Shown here in pieces: positions 22,003 through 32,702 of a DNA stretch of 64,000 nt. A program made the position numbers and the translations under genes. Within the stretch, counting starts at the first letter, position 1. Every line of letters begins with the position of its first letter. Origin of the DNA: Massariosphaeria phaeospora (lineage: Eukaryota; Ascomycota; Dothideomycetes; Pleosporales); contig JAADJZ010000002.1 in NCBI GenBank assembly GCA_011032825.1, forward strand, positions 1,922,001-1,986,000, given 5' to 3'. The notes under the pieces are model-generated. The model had not been told where the DNA came from. It made no database searches and saw only the letters and a list, made by a program, of their open reading frames with translations.

Positions 22003-22775
22003 TTTTCTATTGAAACCACGACCGACGTATGTGTGGAGAGAAAGTCAATTGTGAAGGGAATAAAGAGTAGAAGTTTTGCAGCGCGTGAAATTTTAAGGCA
22101 GCGGCGGTGGCGTGATGCATCCGGTGACCAGCATCCACGTATGCGTTGCGGCGTGGTTCATGCAACGCCGCGCAAGTCTGCACGATCATTTATCCACGCG
22201 CTGATAGCCGGAGTTCCTGCCTGTTACACTCCCGCACTTGCAGGTTTGGGCTGGAACATGATGTTATGGCCACCGATCGGCCCATCAACCACTGCGTATC
22301 AGAAAAGATTGTAGAGACGGACGTTGAGCTGCGCACCTTGTCACGCATATTATGACAGTTATGAGTTGTCGAAGATGTGATTTGTCCAGCTCTGCCACGG
22401 ATCCCTGTGGTATTTGATGAAAGGCACAGGATCTGGCATGATGATGTGTATTGGAAGGCGTGTGAGAGCCTTTACGAGGCTCTCAGAGGCTGCCAAGGCA
22501 CTAGCTACGCGCGATCACGTGAGAGATATCAGTGGACTATCGGCTCCGTCCAACAGTATTAATTTAAAAACATGACAAGTCCGAACCGTGATTGAGGCAC
22601 AGTGCATGTTCGTATGCGAGCCAAGCCAACGCTCCATCCTAGTTTCCATGTAATGTGGTGGTGCAGTTTCGTTAATTAGCTATTGTAATGGGGGCATAAC
22701 TCACTAGTTGCTTCCTACATGTCCCATACTCAATCCGCGAAGTTCACCGTTCAGCAGTTCACCACATTTTACATC
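22003..22775. other. Divergent intergenic region, 773 bp
   Basis: Between the starts of the SDR (-) and the SAT4-like gene (+). Short open frames only, no motif recognised. Confidence 0.5.
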
Positions 22776-23893
22776 ATGTCTCAACAAACCGACACAAAAC
22801 AAACGCAGTTAGTCGCACTCTGTACAATCATGTTATGCCTTGCCATCATTGCTGTGGCCCTCCGCTTTCTGTCCAACCATGTCTCTCCAAAGCATCGATT
22901 TGGCTACGATGACGTGTTTGCTCTTCTTGCACTAGTACGTTAACTATCACTATGGCCATAGAGCGAACTCAAAGGAACTGTCAACCCGCTAACTGAAAAT
23001 AATAGCCATTTATTATCGGCGAGACTGCTCTCATACTTTAGTAGATTGATCTTGGCCTAGGTCGCCACGCTGCAACTGTTCCAGAAGAGCACTTGTTAAA
23101 AGGTCCAAAAATCATCTTCATTGCCGCGTTTCTTTACGACGCAGCCATCTGTCTGCCTAAGTTTTCTGCACTCTTTTTCTACCATCGGATCTTCGGGAAC
23201 ACGTCTCGGCCTTTGGTGTACTGTCTATGGACCGTTGGCACATTGAACGCAATGTGGCTTATCTCCGCTTGGTTGACGACAATATTCGAATGTATTCCAG
23301 TGCATGCACTATGGGATCCTGTCGCTCGAGAAAGAGGCGCCCGTTGTTTTGATCAGTGGAGATGGTTTCTAGGAACCGCCATATCAAGTATGATTATTGA
23401 CTTGATGATACTGATCATGCCTTTGCCTTTCTTGTGGAATCTCCAAGCTTCTTGGAAACGCCGAGCAACGGTGTCAGTGATATTTATTTGTGGATACTGG
23501 TAAGTCAGTCTGTAAAATTTCAAGACCAAATACTTACCTGAATCGCGTCGTAGTGTCGTCGTTGTATCGATTGGCCGACTCGTAGCATTGGGCCGTGTCG
23601 GCTCAGGACTACTTGAGGACCTCACATGGTCTACCATCCCATACATAGTGTGGGTGCAGTGCGAGGGGCCTATATCTGTGCTATCGGTATCGCTTCCGAA
23701 CATTGTATACTTGTTCAGGCATGCTCGGGGAAAGGCTGGATGCGGGCAAGACGGCCTGTTTCGGGGCAAAAGGGCGCTACCGATGATCCATCCCTCTATA
23801 GAACATCAGCAAGCACTGGGAAATTCATTCGCCTGGAGAATTATACGAATATACGGTCGGAAGGTGGCGTGCAAAGCTAGTCATATGGGCTGA
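22776..23893 (+). pseudogene. SAT4/PTH11-like seven-helix membrane protein, probably disabled
   Basis: Exons 22776-22934, 23006-23499 and 23554-23893. The family pattern is clear: VALRFLSNHVSPKHRFGYDDVFALLAL, GLGRHAATVPEEHLLKGPKI, FLYDAAICLPKFSALFFYHRIF, DQWRWFLGTAISSMIIDLMIL, SIGRLVALGR, EDLTWSTIPYIVWVQCEGPISVL. Two TAG codons follow one another at 23039-23044, inside the helix before GLGRH, in the exon that the best acceptor (ending 23005) defines. A weaker acceptor ending at 23044 would skip 13 codons with both stops and keep the frame, but would remove most of that helix. Proteins of this family in fungi are plasma-membrane sensors or cluster-associated proteins of unclear role. Called a pseudogene unless the short splice form is used. 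Confidence 0.75.
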
Positions 23894-24005
23894 TTGAGGC
23901 CTCATGATATCGATGTTAGTATAGAGAATCCAATGAATGAGCGCGTAATTGACCATATACGTTCCGAAAAGACTGTATCTAGAGGTACTTCAATCGTAGA
24001 TAAAA

Positions 24006-25388
24006 TCACGAAACATGCGAGCTCAAGCTCTCCTCCACTCGAAGTTCTTCCAACAGGATTGACTTGATACTTTCAACAAAATCCTGCATTTGTGCCTGGG
24101 CATGAAAGACCTCGTTATACACAACAGTCAGATTTAGCTGATCGCGGAATGTCCAGACGAAGCATGTGGCTTGAGGAGTGAGTATCTCGACGCTTACTTC
24201 GACAGAGTCGACCTCAATCCCCCATTCATCGGACCCATATATTCGTTCGATCAAGCTCTCCGCTATACCAATGCTGCTAATATCGATGTCGCTCGCAGGT
24301 GGAAGATCTTCAGGAAGATTATGTAGCATCTCACTCAAGCCTTTAGCATATTCTCGGTGTCCGTTGATGAAATCTTTCCGTAGACCTCGTTGGTATATTT
24401 CGTTATAATGCTTAGCAATTATCTCCCAGCTCTCGGTCGCTTCTACTCTCTCCATCCAGCCGGTGGTATACAGACCACTAGCGTAGGCGGGAGTGGAGTA
24501 TGGTTATGGAAGATACGGACGGAGACTGAAGCGGACGGTGCTGGTATAATGCTGACTCTTGCGATCGACTGCGGCATGCTGCCAATTTGCAAACGCAAGA
24601 CTGGCATGTACCGCAGATGTTACGGAAATGTCTCTTTTCTTAGCGGCTTGTACGACACCCTTGGTCAGGGCTGGGCTGAGCCTGACTGCTGCAGAAAGGG
24701 TGCCTTGTGGAACGGTGCCTTGCAAGAAGGGAATGCCAACGGCCCCACTTGTGAGACCGAACGTCTCCACACAAGTTTGTCCCAGTGCTTTTTGGGTCGC
24801 GCTGGGCGAGTCCGGAATACTCGCCGCATCTTCGACTGCAGGTGCTAGCCTGCTGACTTCTTCACCCCAAGATAAGGTCGCAGGATCTCCCAAGTCCGGT
24901 TGGGTCACAAGTCTGAGTAATGCATCGAAGAGCATAACGACCCCAATTCCGTTAGTCCGCCAATGTGCAGTATGTCCAAGAAGCTCCGCGGTCTTGGTGA
25001 TGAAAGTGATGGTTGCGGATGGCTGGGGCCTTACCGGTAGCGTGCGGACAACATCGGCGGCCGACTCGGCATCGTCCACAACCTTGAAGCTGTTCTCGAT
25101 CCATTGTTGGAGCTCATGCGGTCCTGGGACGTGGTATATGAGATTTTCTCCCTCGGGGAATGCAGCTATACTTGGATGGAGGAATCGTAAGTGACCCCAA
25201 GCCCGGCGCAGTTGTGCCGCAATGGTTCCGGCCAGCCCGCCTTTTGGCACAATAGTCGCAATGGAGTTGATCGCCCAGTGCTCACGAGCAACAGGATGGC
25301 CTGCATCTCCAACCATCTTGATAAAAGTCTCGTTTTCGCCAAGCGGACGAGAATACGTGCTCGCCAATGTAGGCTGCCACGGAGCCAT
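24006..25388 (-). pseudogene. Acyltransferase (Tri3-like condensation fold) with in-frame TAA
   Basis: One frame of 461 codons from the ATG at 25388, broken only by a TAA at 24504-24506. Before the stop: ENETFIKMVGDAGHPVAREHWAI, LRRAWGHLRFLHPSIAAF and the active-site region LLGHTAHWRTNGIGVVML, then the strand FSLRPYLP. After the stop, in the same frame: PYSTPAYASGLYTTGW and a normal C-terminus. The fold and size match fungal trichothecene 15-O-acetyltransferase-like proteins, which use HxxxD. Here the acid position is Asn (H-W-R-T-N-G), so catalysis would be doubtful even with read-through. Both the stop (if from CAA) and the Asn (if from GAC) are single transitions. It is divergent from the PKS across 451 bp, suggesting it once acylated the polyketide product. 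Confidence 0.82.
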
Positions 25389-25839
25389 AGCGTGTCGAGA
25401 GAAAGGGTTTGAAACGAGGCAGATGGGGACTCCGTCCGAAGTTGAAAGTGGAATAGTAATGGCTGGGAATGCTCATGGTGCAGCCATCGCGGCGCAGCTA
25501 ACATGATATATTGAGGCACAGGTCGTCACCCCTGAGCGATATCAGGTTTCCTTGATGCTTGCTGCAGCTGGGAGGGGTTTAAATGCAGCATAACGGCGAG
25601 AGAGTTACGTCGGGGAACCAGTACGTCTCGTCCCGCCCGCTTTGCCCCGCATGACGTGGTCACCCCACCTGGTTCACCGTCGGTGCATGCTTCCTGCAGC
25701 TTGGCTATTTACCCGAACGGATCCCCTATCTCGCTTTCTCCGCGTTAGAAAATGCTAACTAGGCTGGAGAGAAAGAAGTTCGTTGATTTTGAAGATTGGA
25801 GAGAGTTTCCTTGAGATAATTTACGTGGAGTCAAAGATC
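25389..25839. promoter_or_regulatory. Shared divergent promoter region of acyltransferase and PKS
   Basis: 451 bp between two start codons facing away from each other. No open frame is recognised. Divergent pairs like this in fungal metabolite clusters are often co-regulated; no specific binding site is claimed. Confidence 0.5.
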
Positions 25840-26430
25840 ATGGATCCGAGTTCGAAAGCAAAACTTAGCCGTCAAGGTGAACCTATCGCAATTATCGGGA
25901 CTGGTAAGTCTTCAAAACGTTCCTCTACTGAAGCTGCCATTTAAATCAGTTCTTCCAGCTTGCCGTCTTCCAGGTCAAGCCTGTTCCCCAACCAAACTAT
26001 GGGAGCTCCTCGTCCACAACAAATCTGGGTATGGGAGTGTTCCCAAATCTCGTTATAATGCGAGAGGGTTCTATCACCCGAATTCAGAACGTCCGGGGTC
26101 TATTAATTCAGCTGCAGGCTACTTCATCCACGAAGATATCAACGGATTTGAGAACAGCTTTTTCGGAATAAACAACCTCGAGGCATCACCACTCGATCCT
26201 CAACAGCGCAAACTTTTGGAAGTCGCCTTCGAGTCTATTGAAGATGCTGGGACAACATTGGAGACGATTCGTGGGTCAAAAACAGGCGTGTTTGTTGGAA
26301 ATTTCACCAACGACCATTACGTGATGCAGTACCGTGCTGACGCGCGTAATGCCCGGGTTCGCGTAATGCCCCACCAACTTTCAAAAACCGTCCCAACTAC
26401 CTACCTTCAACACGCGATATCTTAACCACT

Positions 26431-28296
26431 ATGGCTCCAATTGATGACGCAATTGTAGCGTTTAAATTGCAAAGTCCTAATGCAAAATTCTCTCTGCAGG
26501 CAATTTCCGATTAGTATGGTGTTGAGCGATCGACGCTGGGGCGGCGCGTACGAGGTGTAACACGCCTAAAACAAGTCAAGGCAGCCGCTCAACAACACTT
26601 TAACCCACAACAAGAGTTAGAGCTTTGCGCTTATATTAAAGACTTAACAAAGCAAAAGCTACCTCCTACGCGAGCTATGATCCAAAATTTTGCCAGCAAG
26701 GTAGCGAAAACGCGTGTTTCAAACGCCTGGGTAACGCGCTTCATCAACCGAAACAGCAACCATCTCATCTCTAAATGGACCTCTGGTATGGACGCTGTAC
26801 GTCACCACGCTAATTCAAGGTTCAAATATAACCTATATTTCGAGCTTCTGCATAGTAAAATAGAGGAGTACAACGTCCTGCCCAAGAACAACTACAATAT
26901 AGACGAAAAAGGCTTCATGATAGGTGTGACCGGACGCTCTAAACGAGTGTTCTCACGACACCAATAGGAGCAAAAAGAGGTAACGTTAGCCCTTCAAGAT
27001 AGCTCCCGGGAGTGGGTGACGCTTTTGGCAGCAGTTTGTGCTAATGGTGAGGTGTTACCGCCCAGGCTGCTGTACGCCTCAGCCAACAGCACATTACAAT
27101 CAACATGGGTAGCCGACATTCAAGCTAGTCAACACGGCGTGTTTGTGAGCTCAACACCATCAGGTTGGAGCAATAACGACGTTGGTTTGGCATGGTTGGA
27201 GCAGGTATTTGACCGCTGTACAAAGGAGAAAGCTCGCCGTAGGAGAGACTACCGCCTCCTCATCGTCGACGGCCATGGTAGTCACCTGACTGACGACTTC
27301 CTCAACTACTGTCTCAACCACCGGATACTCCTCGGTGTTATGCCGCCTCACAGTACCCATACGCTTCAACCGCTTGATGTGGTAATGTTCAAGCCTCTAT
27401 CAAGCTCCTATACCAAGGCCCTCACTACCCACCTCCAACAAAGCCTCGGGCGAGTCCCAATACGTAAGGGCGACTTCTTCCCGCTGTTTTGGGAAGCCTA
27501 GGGTGCCTCGTTCAAGAAGGCTACCGTACTCAAGTCTTTTGAAGCTACTGGTATTTGGCCTATAGATCGAGAGAAAATACTCAAACGCTTCACCGATAAG
27601 GCTCCGGATAGAGCCTCACGATCGTCAGCTCTCACCGATAAGAATTGGATCCATATGGAGCGCCTTGTACAAGCTGCAGTTACCGACACTAGCGCAGAGG
27701 AGTCGAAGCAGCTCTCTCAATCAGTACACTATCTCCATGTACAAAATGAGCTGCTTCACCATGAAAACCAGGGCTTGAAGACTGCCCTTACTACTCACAA
27801 GAAGCACAAGAAGAAGGGCTCTGTCCTTGACCTCCAGCAGCGCAAGGAGTATCATAGTAGAGCTATCATGTGGTCGCCGCGGAAGATCCGGGAGGCAATG
27901 GCTCGTAAAGTGGTCAAGCAGCGTACGAAGAAGGAGCTAGAGTTGCAAAAAGCAAACACTAAGGAGCTTAAGGCAGCTGCTACTTTGTACAACAAAAAAA
28001 TCGCGGAGGAGAAGCGTGTAGCGCGGGAGAAGCTCAAGGTTGAGCGCGATCGTGAGAAGGCTGAAAAGGCAGCTATCGCGGCGGCCAAAAAAGCAGAACT
28101 CAACACCAGAAAAGAGCTTCAGACTGCCCAATCTAGTAAGCGCAAGGCCTCACGAGTATCCTCATCTAAGGATAAGCCCCAGAAACGTATGCGCGTTGCT
28201 GCAGCTCGCGCGGCGTTACCTGAAGCTGCACCAGCTGCTCCACCCAAGGTGAACCGCCGCGGCCGCAGCATCAACGTTCCATCTAAATATAGATAA
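26431..28296 (+). pseudogene. Pogo/Fot1-like transposase of element 1, three stops
   Basis: A single frame of 622 codons from ATG to TAA, with TAG at 26512-26514, 26965-26967 and 27499-27501. An N-terminal helix-turn-helix of CENP-B/Psq type (YGVERSTLGRRVRG) is followed by the second DNA-binding half (LPPTRAMIQNFASKV, VTRFINRNSNHLISKWTSGM). The DDE_1 domain holds the three acids: NIDEKGFMIG, LLIVDGHGSHLT and HTLQPLDVVMF, as in the D-D-D form of pogo. A long basic coiled region with KKxKKK and EEKRVAREK runs to the C-terminus (RGRSINVPSKYR). By comparison with the other two elements the stops replace Gln or Trp, each a single C-to-T or G-to-A change. Not translatable as a full protein. Confidence 0.92.
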
Positions 28297-28403
28297 AACA
28301 AGTTGTACAATAGCCTCATTACAATCGCTCTACTAAAAAATCTCGTGATAATAGCTATTGTACGTGTTGTTATAGGCTCAAGTTTGTGGTGGTGAGCATG
28401 TTG

Positions 28404-28435
28404 GTTGGTAGGGCATTACGCGAACCCGGGCATTA
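28404..28435 (+). repeat. Left part of element 1's right terminal repeat
   Basis: The 32 bp nearest the transposase of a 47-bp repeat that ends at 32688-32702. The break falls at a TA, duplicated at 28434-28435 and 32686-32687, where element 2/3 entered. Confidence 0.92.
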
Positions 28436-30573
28436 CCGTGTTGGCGCGCGTAGCGCCTCCATTCGCGTAACGCCCCACTAAGCAGCATCGCGGCCTTTGC
28501 AAAGATAAGGCTGTACAGCCACCCACAGTAGCTATTATCACGATAGATTATGGTGGAATAGACTATTAATACATGCAATTAACTTGGGCTACTTGAATTT
28601 TGATGGGAGGCGGACGCTGCGGCCGCGCGTAGTCACCTTAGGGGATGGCTCTGGTGCGGCCAATGCGGCTTCCTCACCACTTGCAGCCTCCACAACACGC
28701 GCCTTGCTTCGATTTTTTGGGATTTTTTGTTTTGAAGCTGGCCTCTTGCCTCTTTGGACCAATTGTAGAGATTTTCTAGCGTTTGCGGCGTCTTTTTCTT
28801 GTTGTTTGCTTGCCCGGGACGCTTGAAGTTCCGCAGCCCTTGTAGCCCTCTCCTTCTCTCTTGTCTTCTTAACCCTTTGTCGCTCTGCCTTTGCTTCTTC
28901 TTGCTGCTGCTTTTTATACAAGGTTGTAGCTTCTTTTAGCTGTCTTGCCTCTGTCTTCTGTAATTTTTCTAACTTTGCATCTCTCTGTTTCACGACTTCG
29001 CGCGCGCGTGCTTCTCTTACTTTCCTAGGACTCTAGAACACCGCACTACTATGATATTCTTGACGCTGCTGCAAGTCTAAGACCTTACTCTTCTTCTTGT
29101 GTTTCTTTTTGACTGTAAGAGCGTCGCGTAAGCCTTCATTTTCGTGGTGTAGTAGCTCGTTCTGCACCTGCAGCGAATGAAGTGATGAACTCAACCGCTG
29201 CAACTCTGTTGCGGCTGTATCCTTCACAGCAACATCAAACAATTGACGGAGCTGTCTCCAAGTACTCCTATCACCCTCTAGGTCTGGGGTTGGGCTCTTA
29301 TCTTGCTCCGAAGTTGTGCTTTTGAAGCGTTTTAAGATAGCGTCTGCATTGGCGGGAATGATGCCTGTAGCTTCAAAAGACTTGCGCACAGTTTCCTCCT
29401 TAAAGGTGGACATCCAGGCAGCCCAGAATATTGGAAAGAAGTCGCCTTTCTTAACTCCAATAAGGCCCTGGGAGCGGTGAAGGTGCAGTGTAAGTTCCTT
29501 CGAATAGGAAGTCGAGAGCGGCGAGAACAACACCACATCAAGTGGCTGAAGGCTGTGAGTTGAATAAGAGGGAAAGACAGCGAGAAGGATCTTATTAGCG
29601 TTGCAATAATTAATAAAATCCATGGTGAGATGAGATGCGTGGCCATTAAGGATGAGGAGGCGCCACCTCCGCCGCGCTTTCTTCTTCGTGCTTCAGTCAA
29701 ACACCTGCTCAAGCCATGCTAGCCCGAGGTCATTGTTTGACCATCCGGAGGGTGAATTGGCAAAGAAAACCTGGTGTTTTCCTGCCTCCACGTCCTCTAA
29801 CCATGAGCTTTGAAGCCCCTGTTTTCCTTCGTAGATAACAGCCGAAGGCAGCGCCTCCCCATCAGCACAAACACAAGCTATAACCGTAATCCATTCACGG
29901 GAGCCATCCTGGAGTGCAGCTGTACGTTCCTTACGCTCCCACACTGCCTTGGAAAATACTCGTTTTGAGCGCGCTGTAATGCCGATGAGGAAGCCTTTTT
30001 CGTCCATATTGTACACGTCCTCCGCGTCAACGTCGTACTCTCGCATCTTGCTATGAAGTAGATCAAAGTACAGGCGGTATTTATCCTCAGTGTCAGCTTT
30101 GTGACGATTGCGATCTATTCCAGTTGTCCATTTGGATGTAAGATTGGTTTTGTTTCGCGTCAGAAATCGCGAAACCCAGGCCTTCGAGACTGCTGATTCC
30201 GCCACAGAAGACGCGAAATTCTGTATCATTTCGCGCGTAGGAGGTAGCCCTTGCTCTGTTAAGCCTTCAATGTATCGTACAAGCTCCTCCTCTTGTCGTG
30301 GGTTGAGTTTTCGTTGATTCAGTGCCTTGGTTGCACGCGTAGCCTGCAACCCCTGGTGCCTCCGCCGCAGTGTAGAATGTTCTAGGTCGAACTGATCGGC
30401 GACTTTTCTATATGAAAAAGATGCGCCTTCTTCGCGCGATTCGATGTTTTCGATCGCAGCTTGAATCGGTTCCATATTAATGGAGTTATCGCGTGTCGAA
30501 GTATGGTGAAGGATTGTTGTTTTGATGTTGGTGAGGCGTTACGCGAATGGAGGCGCTACGCGCGCCAACACGG
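28436..30573 (-). mobile_element. Fot1/pogo-like DNA transposon, element 2
   Basis: 2138 bp, transposase on the - strand. Terminal inverted repeats of about 43 bp (28436-28478 and 30531-30573, one mismatch) begin CCGTGTTGGCGCGCGTAGCG. It sits between TA at 28434-28435 and TA at 30574-30575. It was inserted into the right terminal repeat of element 1, so it is younger than element 1. Its ends resemble those of element 1 in the first 15 bases but differ beyond, so this is a separate family. Confidence 0.94.
28589..30475 (-). pseudogene. Pogo/Fot1-like transposase of element 2, two stops
   Basis: One frame of 629 codons from the ATG at 30475. TGA at 29693-29695 stands where the other elements have Arg (FDRCT), and TAG at 29033-29035 where element 3 has Trp (IFWSPRK); each is a single transition. 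The N-terminal HTH (FSYRKVADQFDLEHSTLRRR) is intact. DDE acids: NMDEKGFLIG, RLLILNGHASHLT and HSLQPLDVVLF. The middle motif reads L-N-G-H, so the catalytic Asp is replaced by Asn, again one G-to-A change. The C-terminal basic coiled region ends RGRSVRLPSKFK, like the other two. Inactive on two counts. Confidence 0.92.
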
Positions 30574-30575
30574 TA

Positions 30576-32685
30576 CCGTGTCCGTGCACCCAATGCACGG
30601 ATTCAGCCAATGCACGCCGAACACCATAAACGCTCTATTAGAAATAAGGCTGTAGAGCCACCTACAATTAATATTATCACAAGATATTCTAGTAGAGTAC
30701 TATATTGATACTTGCGATCAACTTGTGCTACTTATATTTATCTGGAAGCTTGACGTTGCGGCCGCTACGCGTTAGAATAGCTGGGGCAGCAGATACGCCC
30801 TCTAAGGCCTCCGCAGCATCTCTAGTATCAACGCTGCGTTTGTAACGCTTTTTGCTCTGTAGAGATAGCTGCGGAGCCTTTCTTTTACCCTTTTGTAAAA
30901 ATTGTAGAGCTTTTGTAGCGTCGCGAGCCTCCTTCTGGCGAGCGCGCTCTGCTGCCTTTTCTGCCATCTCCTTCTCCTTCGCTACCTTAGCTGCCTCCCG
31001 CGCCACACGCTTCTCCTCTGCAATTTTCTCCTTGTACAGCTTAGCTGCCTTCCTTAGCTCTGCTGTCTCTGCTTTTTGAAGTTGCTGTTCCTGATTTTCC
31101 TGCTCCTTGATTGACTGACGAACACGTGCCTCCTTTACCTTCCTTGGTGACCAGAAAATAGCCCCACCATGATACTCCTGGCGCTGTTGAAGGTCTAGAG
31201 CTTTGCTCTTCTTCTTACGCTTCTTCTTAATAGATAGAGCCTGCTTAAGCCTATCTATCTTATGGTTGATTAGGTCATTTTGGACAGATAGGTGGTGGAG
31301 CGATTGACGAAGCTTCTGTGTATTCTTACTGCTCTGATCGCTTACTACAGAGCGTACAAGCCTATCCATCTTTCTCCAATCATGATCGCTAAGTGATGAT
31401 ATAGAGTTTTCTCTTGATTCTTGAGTTTTGGTGAATCTATCAAGGATAGGATTAGGATTAGGAGGTGATATGCCTGTTGCTCTAAAAGAGCTAAGGATTG
31501 TTGATTCCTTAAAGGAGGTCTCCTACGCCTTCTAGAATAGTGGGAAGAAGTCGCCTTTAGTGATAGAAAGGAGACCTTGGCTTGTTTGAAGGTAGTTTGA
31601 TAGTTCTACTGAGTAGGCGGTTGATAGAGGCTTGAACATCGCTACATCGAGTGGCTGAAGCGTATGAGTTGAATGAGGAGGTAGGATAGCAAGGAGAATC
31701 TTGTTCTGATCACAGTAGTCGATAAAATCCATAGTGATATGGGATCCGTGGCCATCCAGGATCAGGAGTCGATAGGATCGTCGGGTCTTCTCTCTTGTAC
31801 AGCGATCAAACACCTGCTCAAGCCAGGCAAGTCCAATATCGTTGTTCGTCCAGCTAGAGGGTGATGAGGTGATAAATACTAGGTGTTCTCCTGCCTGGAT
31901 ATCGTCTACCCAGCTTGATTGAATGCCCTTGTTGGCAGCCTCATAGATAAGGCTTGGAGGCAGAGCAGATCCATCAGCGCATATACATGCTAGGAGCGTA
32001 ATCCATGCACGATTTCCATCCTGGATTGATGCCCTAACCTCCTTCTTCTCCCACATTCGTCTACTAAATATCCTCTTTGATCTACCAATAATGCCGATTA
32101 GGAAGCCTTTCTCGTCCATATTGTAGGTATGACGAGGATCTATCTGATATTGCTCAATCTTGCTGTGTAGAAGATGAAAGTAGAGGCGATATTTATCCTC
32201 TGAATCAGCTTTGTGGCGATTGCTGTCCATGCCAACTGTCCATTGTGATATGAGATGAATGCTGTGTCGGTTGATAAAGCGGGTAACCCAGCTCTCCCTG
32301 ACTAGCTCCTTAGCTATTGTTGATGCAAAATTTCGTATCATCTCTCTTGTAGGAGGTATATGTCTCTCTGTAAGTCGTTTGATATATCGCACAAGCTCCT
32401 GCTCTTGCTATGGGTTGAGCTTTTGTTGATTGTTTGCAGTAGCTGCACGCGACGCTGTAACACCTCGGTGTCTTCGCGATAGTGTACTGCGATCGACACC
32501 ACGTCTAGTAGCAATTTCTGTATATGAGAAATCTTCTCCTGGCTCTCGCGATTCGATTTCATCAATTGCAGCCTGAATAGGGTCCATAGTGGTGGAGTTG
32601 TCGCGTGTTGAAGATTAGGGGGTTTTGACGTGTTTGGTGTTCGGCGTGCATTGGCTGAATCCGTGCATTGGGTGCACGGACACGG
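30576..32685 (-). mobile_element. Fot1/pogo-like DNA transposon, element 3
   Basis: 2110 bp, transposase on the - strand. Perfect 51-bp terminal inverted repeats (30576-30626 and 32635-32685) begin CCGTGTCCGTGCACCCAATG and contain the repeated motif CAATGCAC. TA at 30574-30575 is shared with element 2, and another TA lies at 32686-32687. Elements 2 and 3 therefore stand head to tail with a single TA between them, meaning one entered the TA made by the other. The order of those two cannot be decided from this copy. Confidence 0.95.
30728..32587 (-). pseudogene. Pogo/Fot1-like transposase of element 3, three stops
   Basis: One frame of 620 codons from the ATG at 32587, with TAG at 32408-32410, 31532-31534 and 31523-31525. 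The last two flank KA in a motif that reads FWxAW in element 2, so both replace Trp by one G-to-A change. The N-terminal HTH (FSYTEIATRRGVDRSTLSRR) is intact. All three acids of the DDE_1 domain are present: NMDEKGFLIG, RLLILDGHGSH and HTLQPLDVAMF. The C-terminal basic coiled region ends RSGRNVKLPDKYK. The best-preserved catalytic core of the three. Confidence 0.92.
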
Positions 32686-32687
32686 TA

Positions 32688-32702
32688 CGCGCGTCAGCAC
32701 GG
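32688..32702 (+). repeat. Outer 15 bp of element 1's right terminal repeat
   Basis: CGCGCGTCAGCACGG, the reverse complement of the first 15 bp of element 1 at 26332. Separated from the rest of its own repeat (28404-28435) by elements 2 and 3. It is directly followed by TA and the resumed PKS exon. Confidence 0.94.

Larger units (their letters stand above)
26332..32702 (+). mobile_element. Fot1/pogo-like DNA transposon, element 1, itself interrupted
   Basis: Begins CCGTGCTGACGCGCGTAATG and ends with the reverse complement, forming 47-bp terminal inverted repeats with one mismatch. The target is duplicated as TA (26330-26331 and 32703-32704). Removing 26332-32702 and one TA joins the PKS codons in frame (a TAC codon). 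Own length is 2119 bp: 26332-28435 plus 32688-32702. The remainder (28436-32687) is elements 2 and 3 with a second TA. The subterminal part repeats CGCGTAATGCCC twice at each end. TA duplication, length and a DDE transposase are the hallmarks of the pogo/Fot1 branch of Tc1/mariner. Confidence 0.95.
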
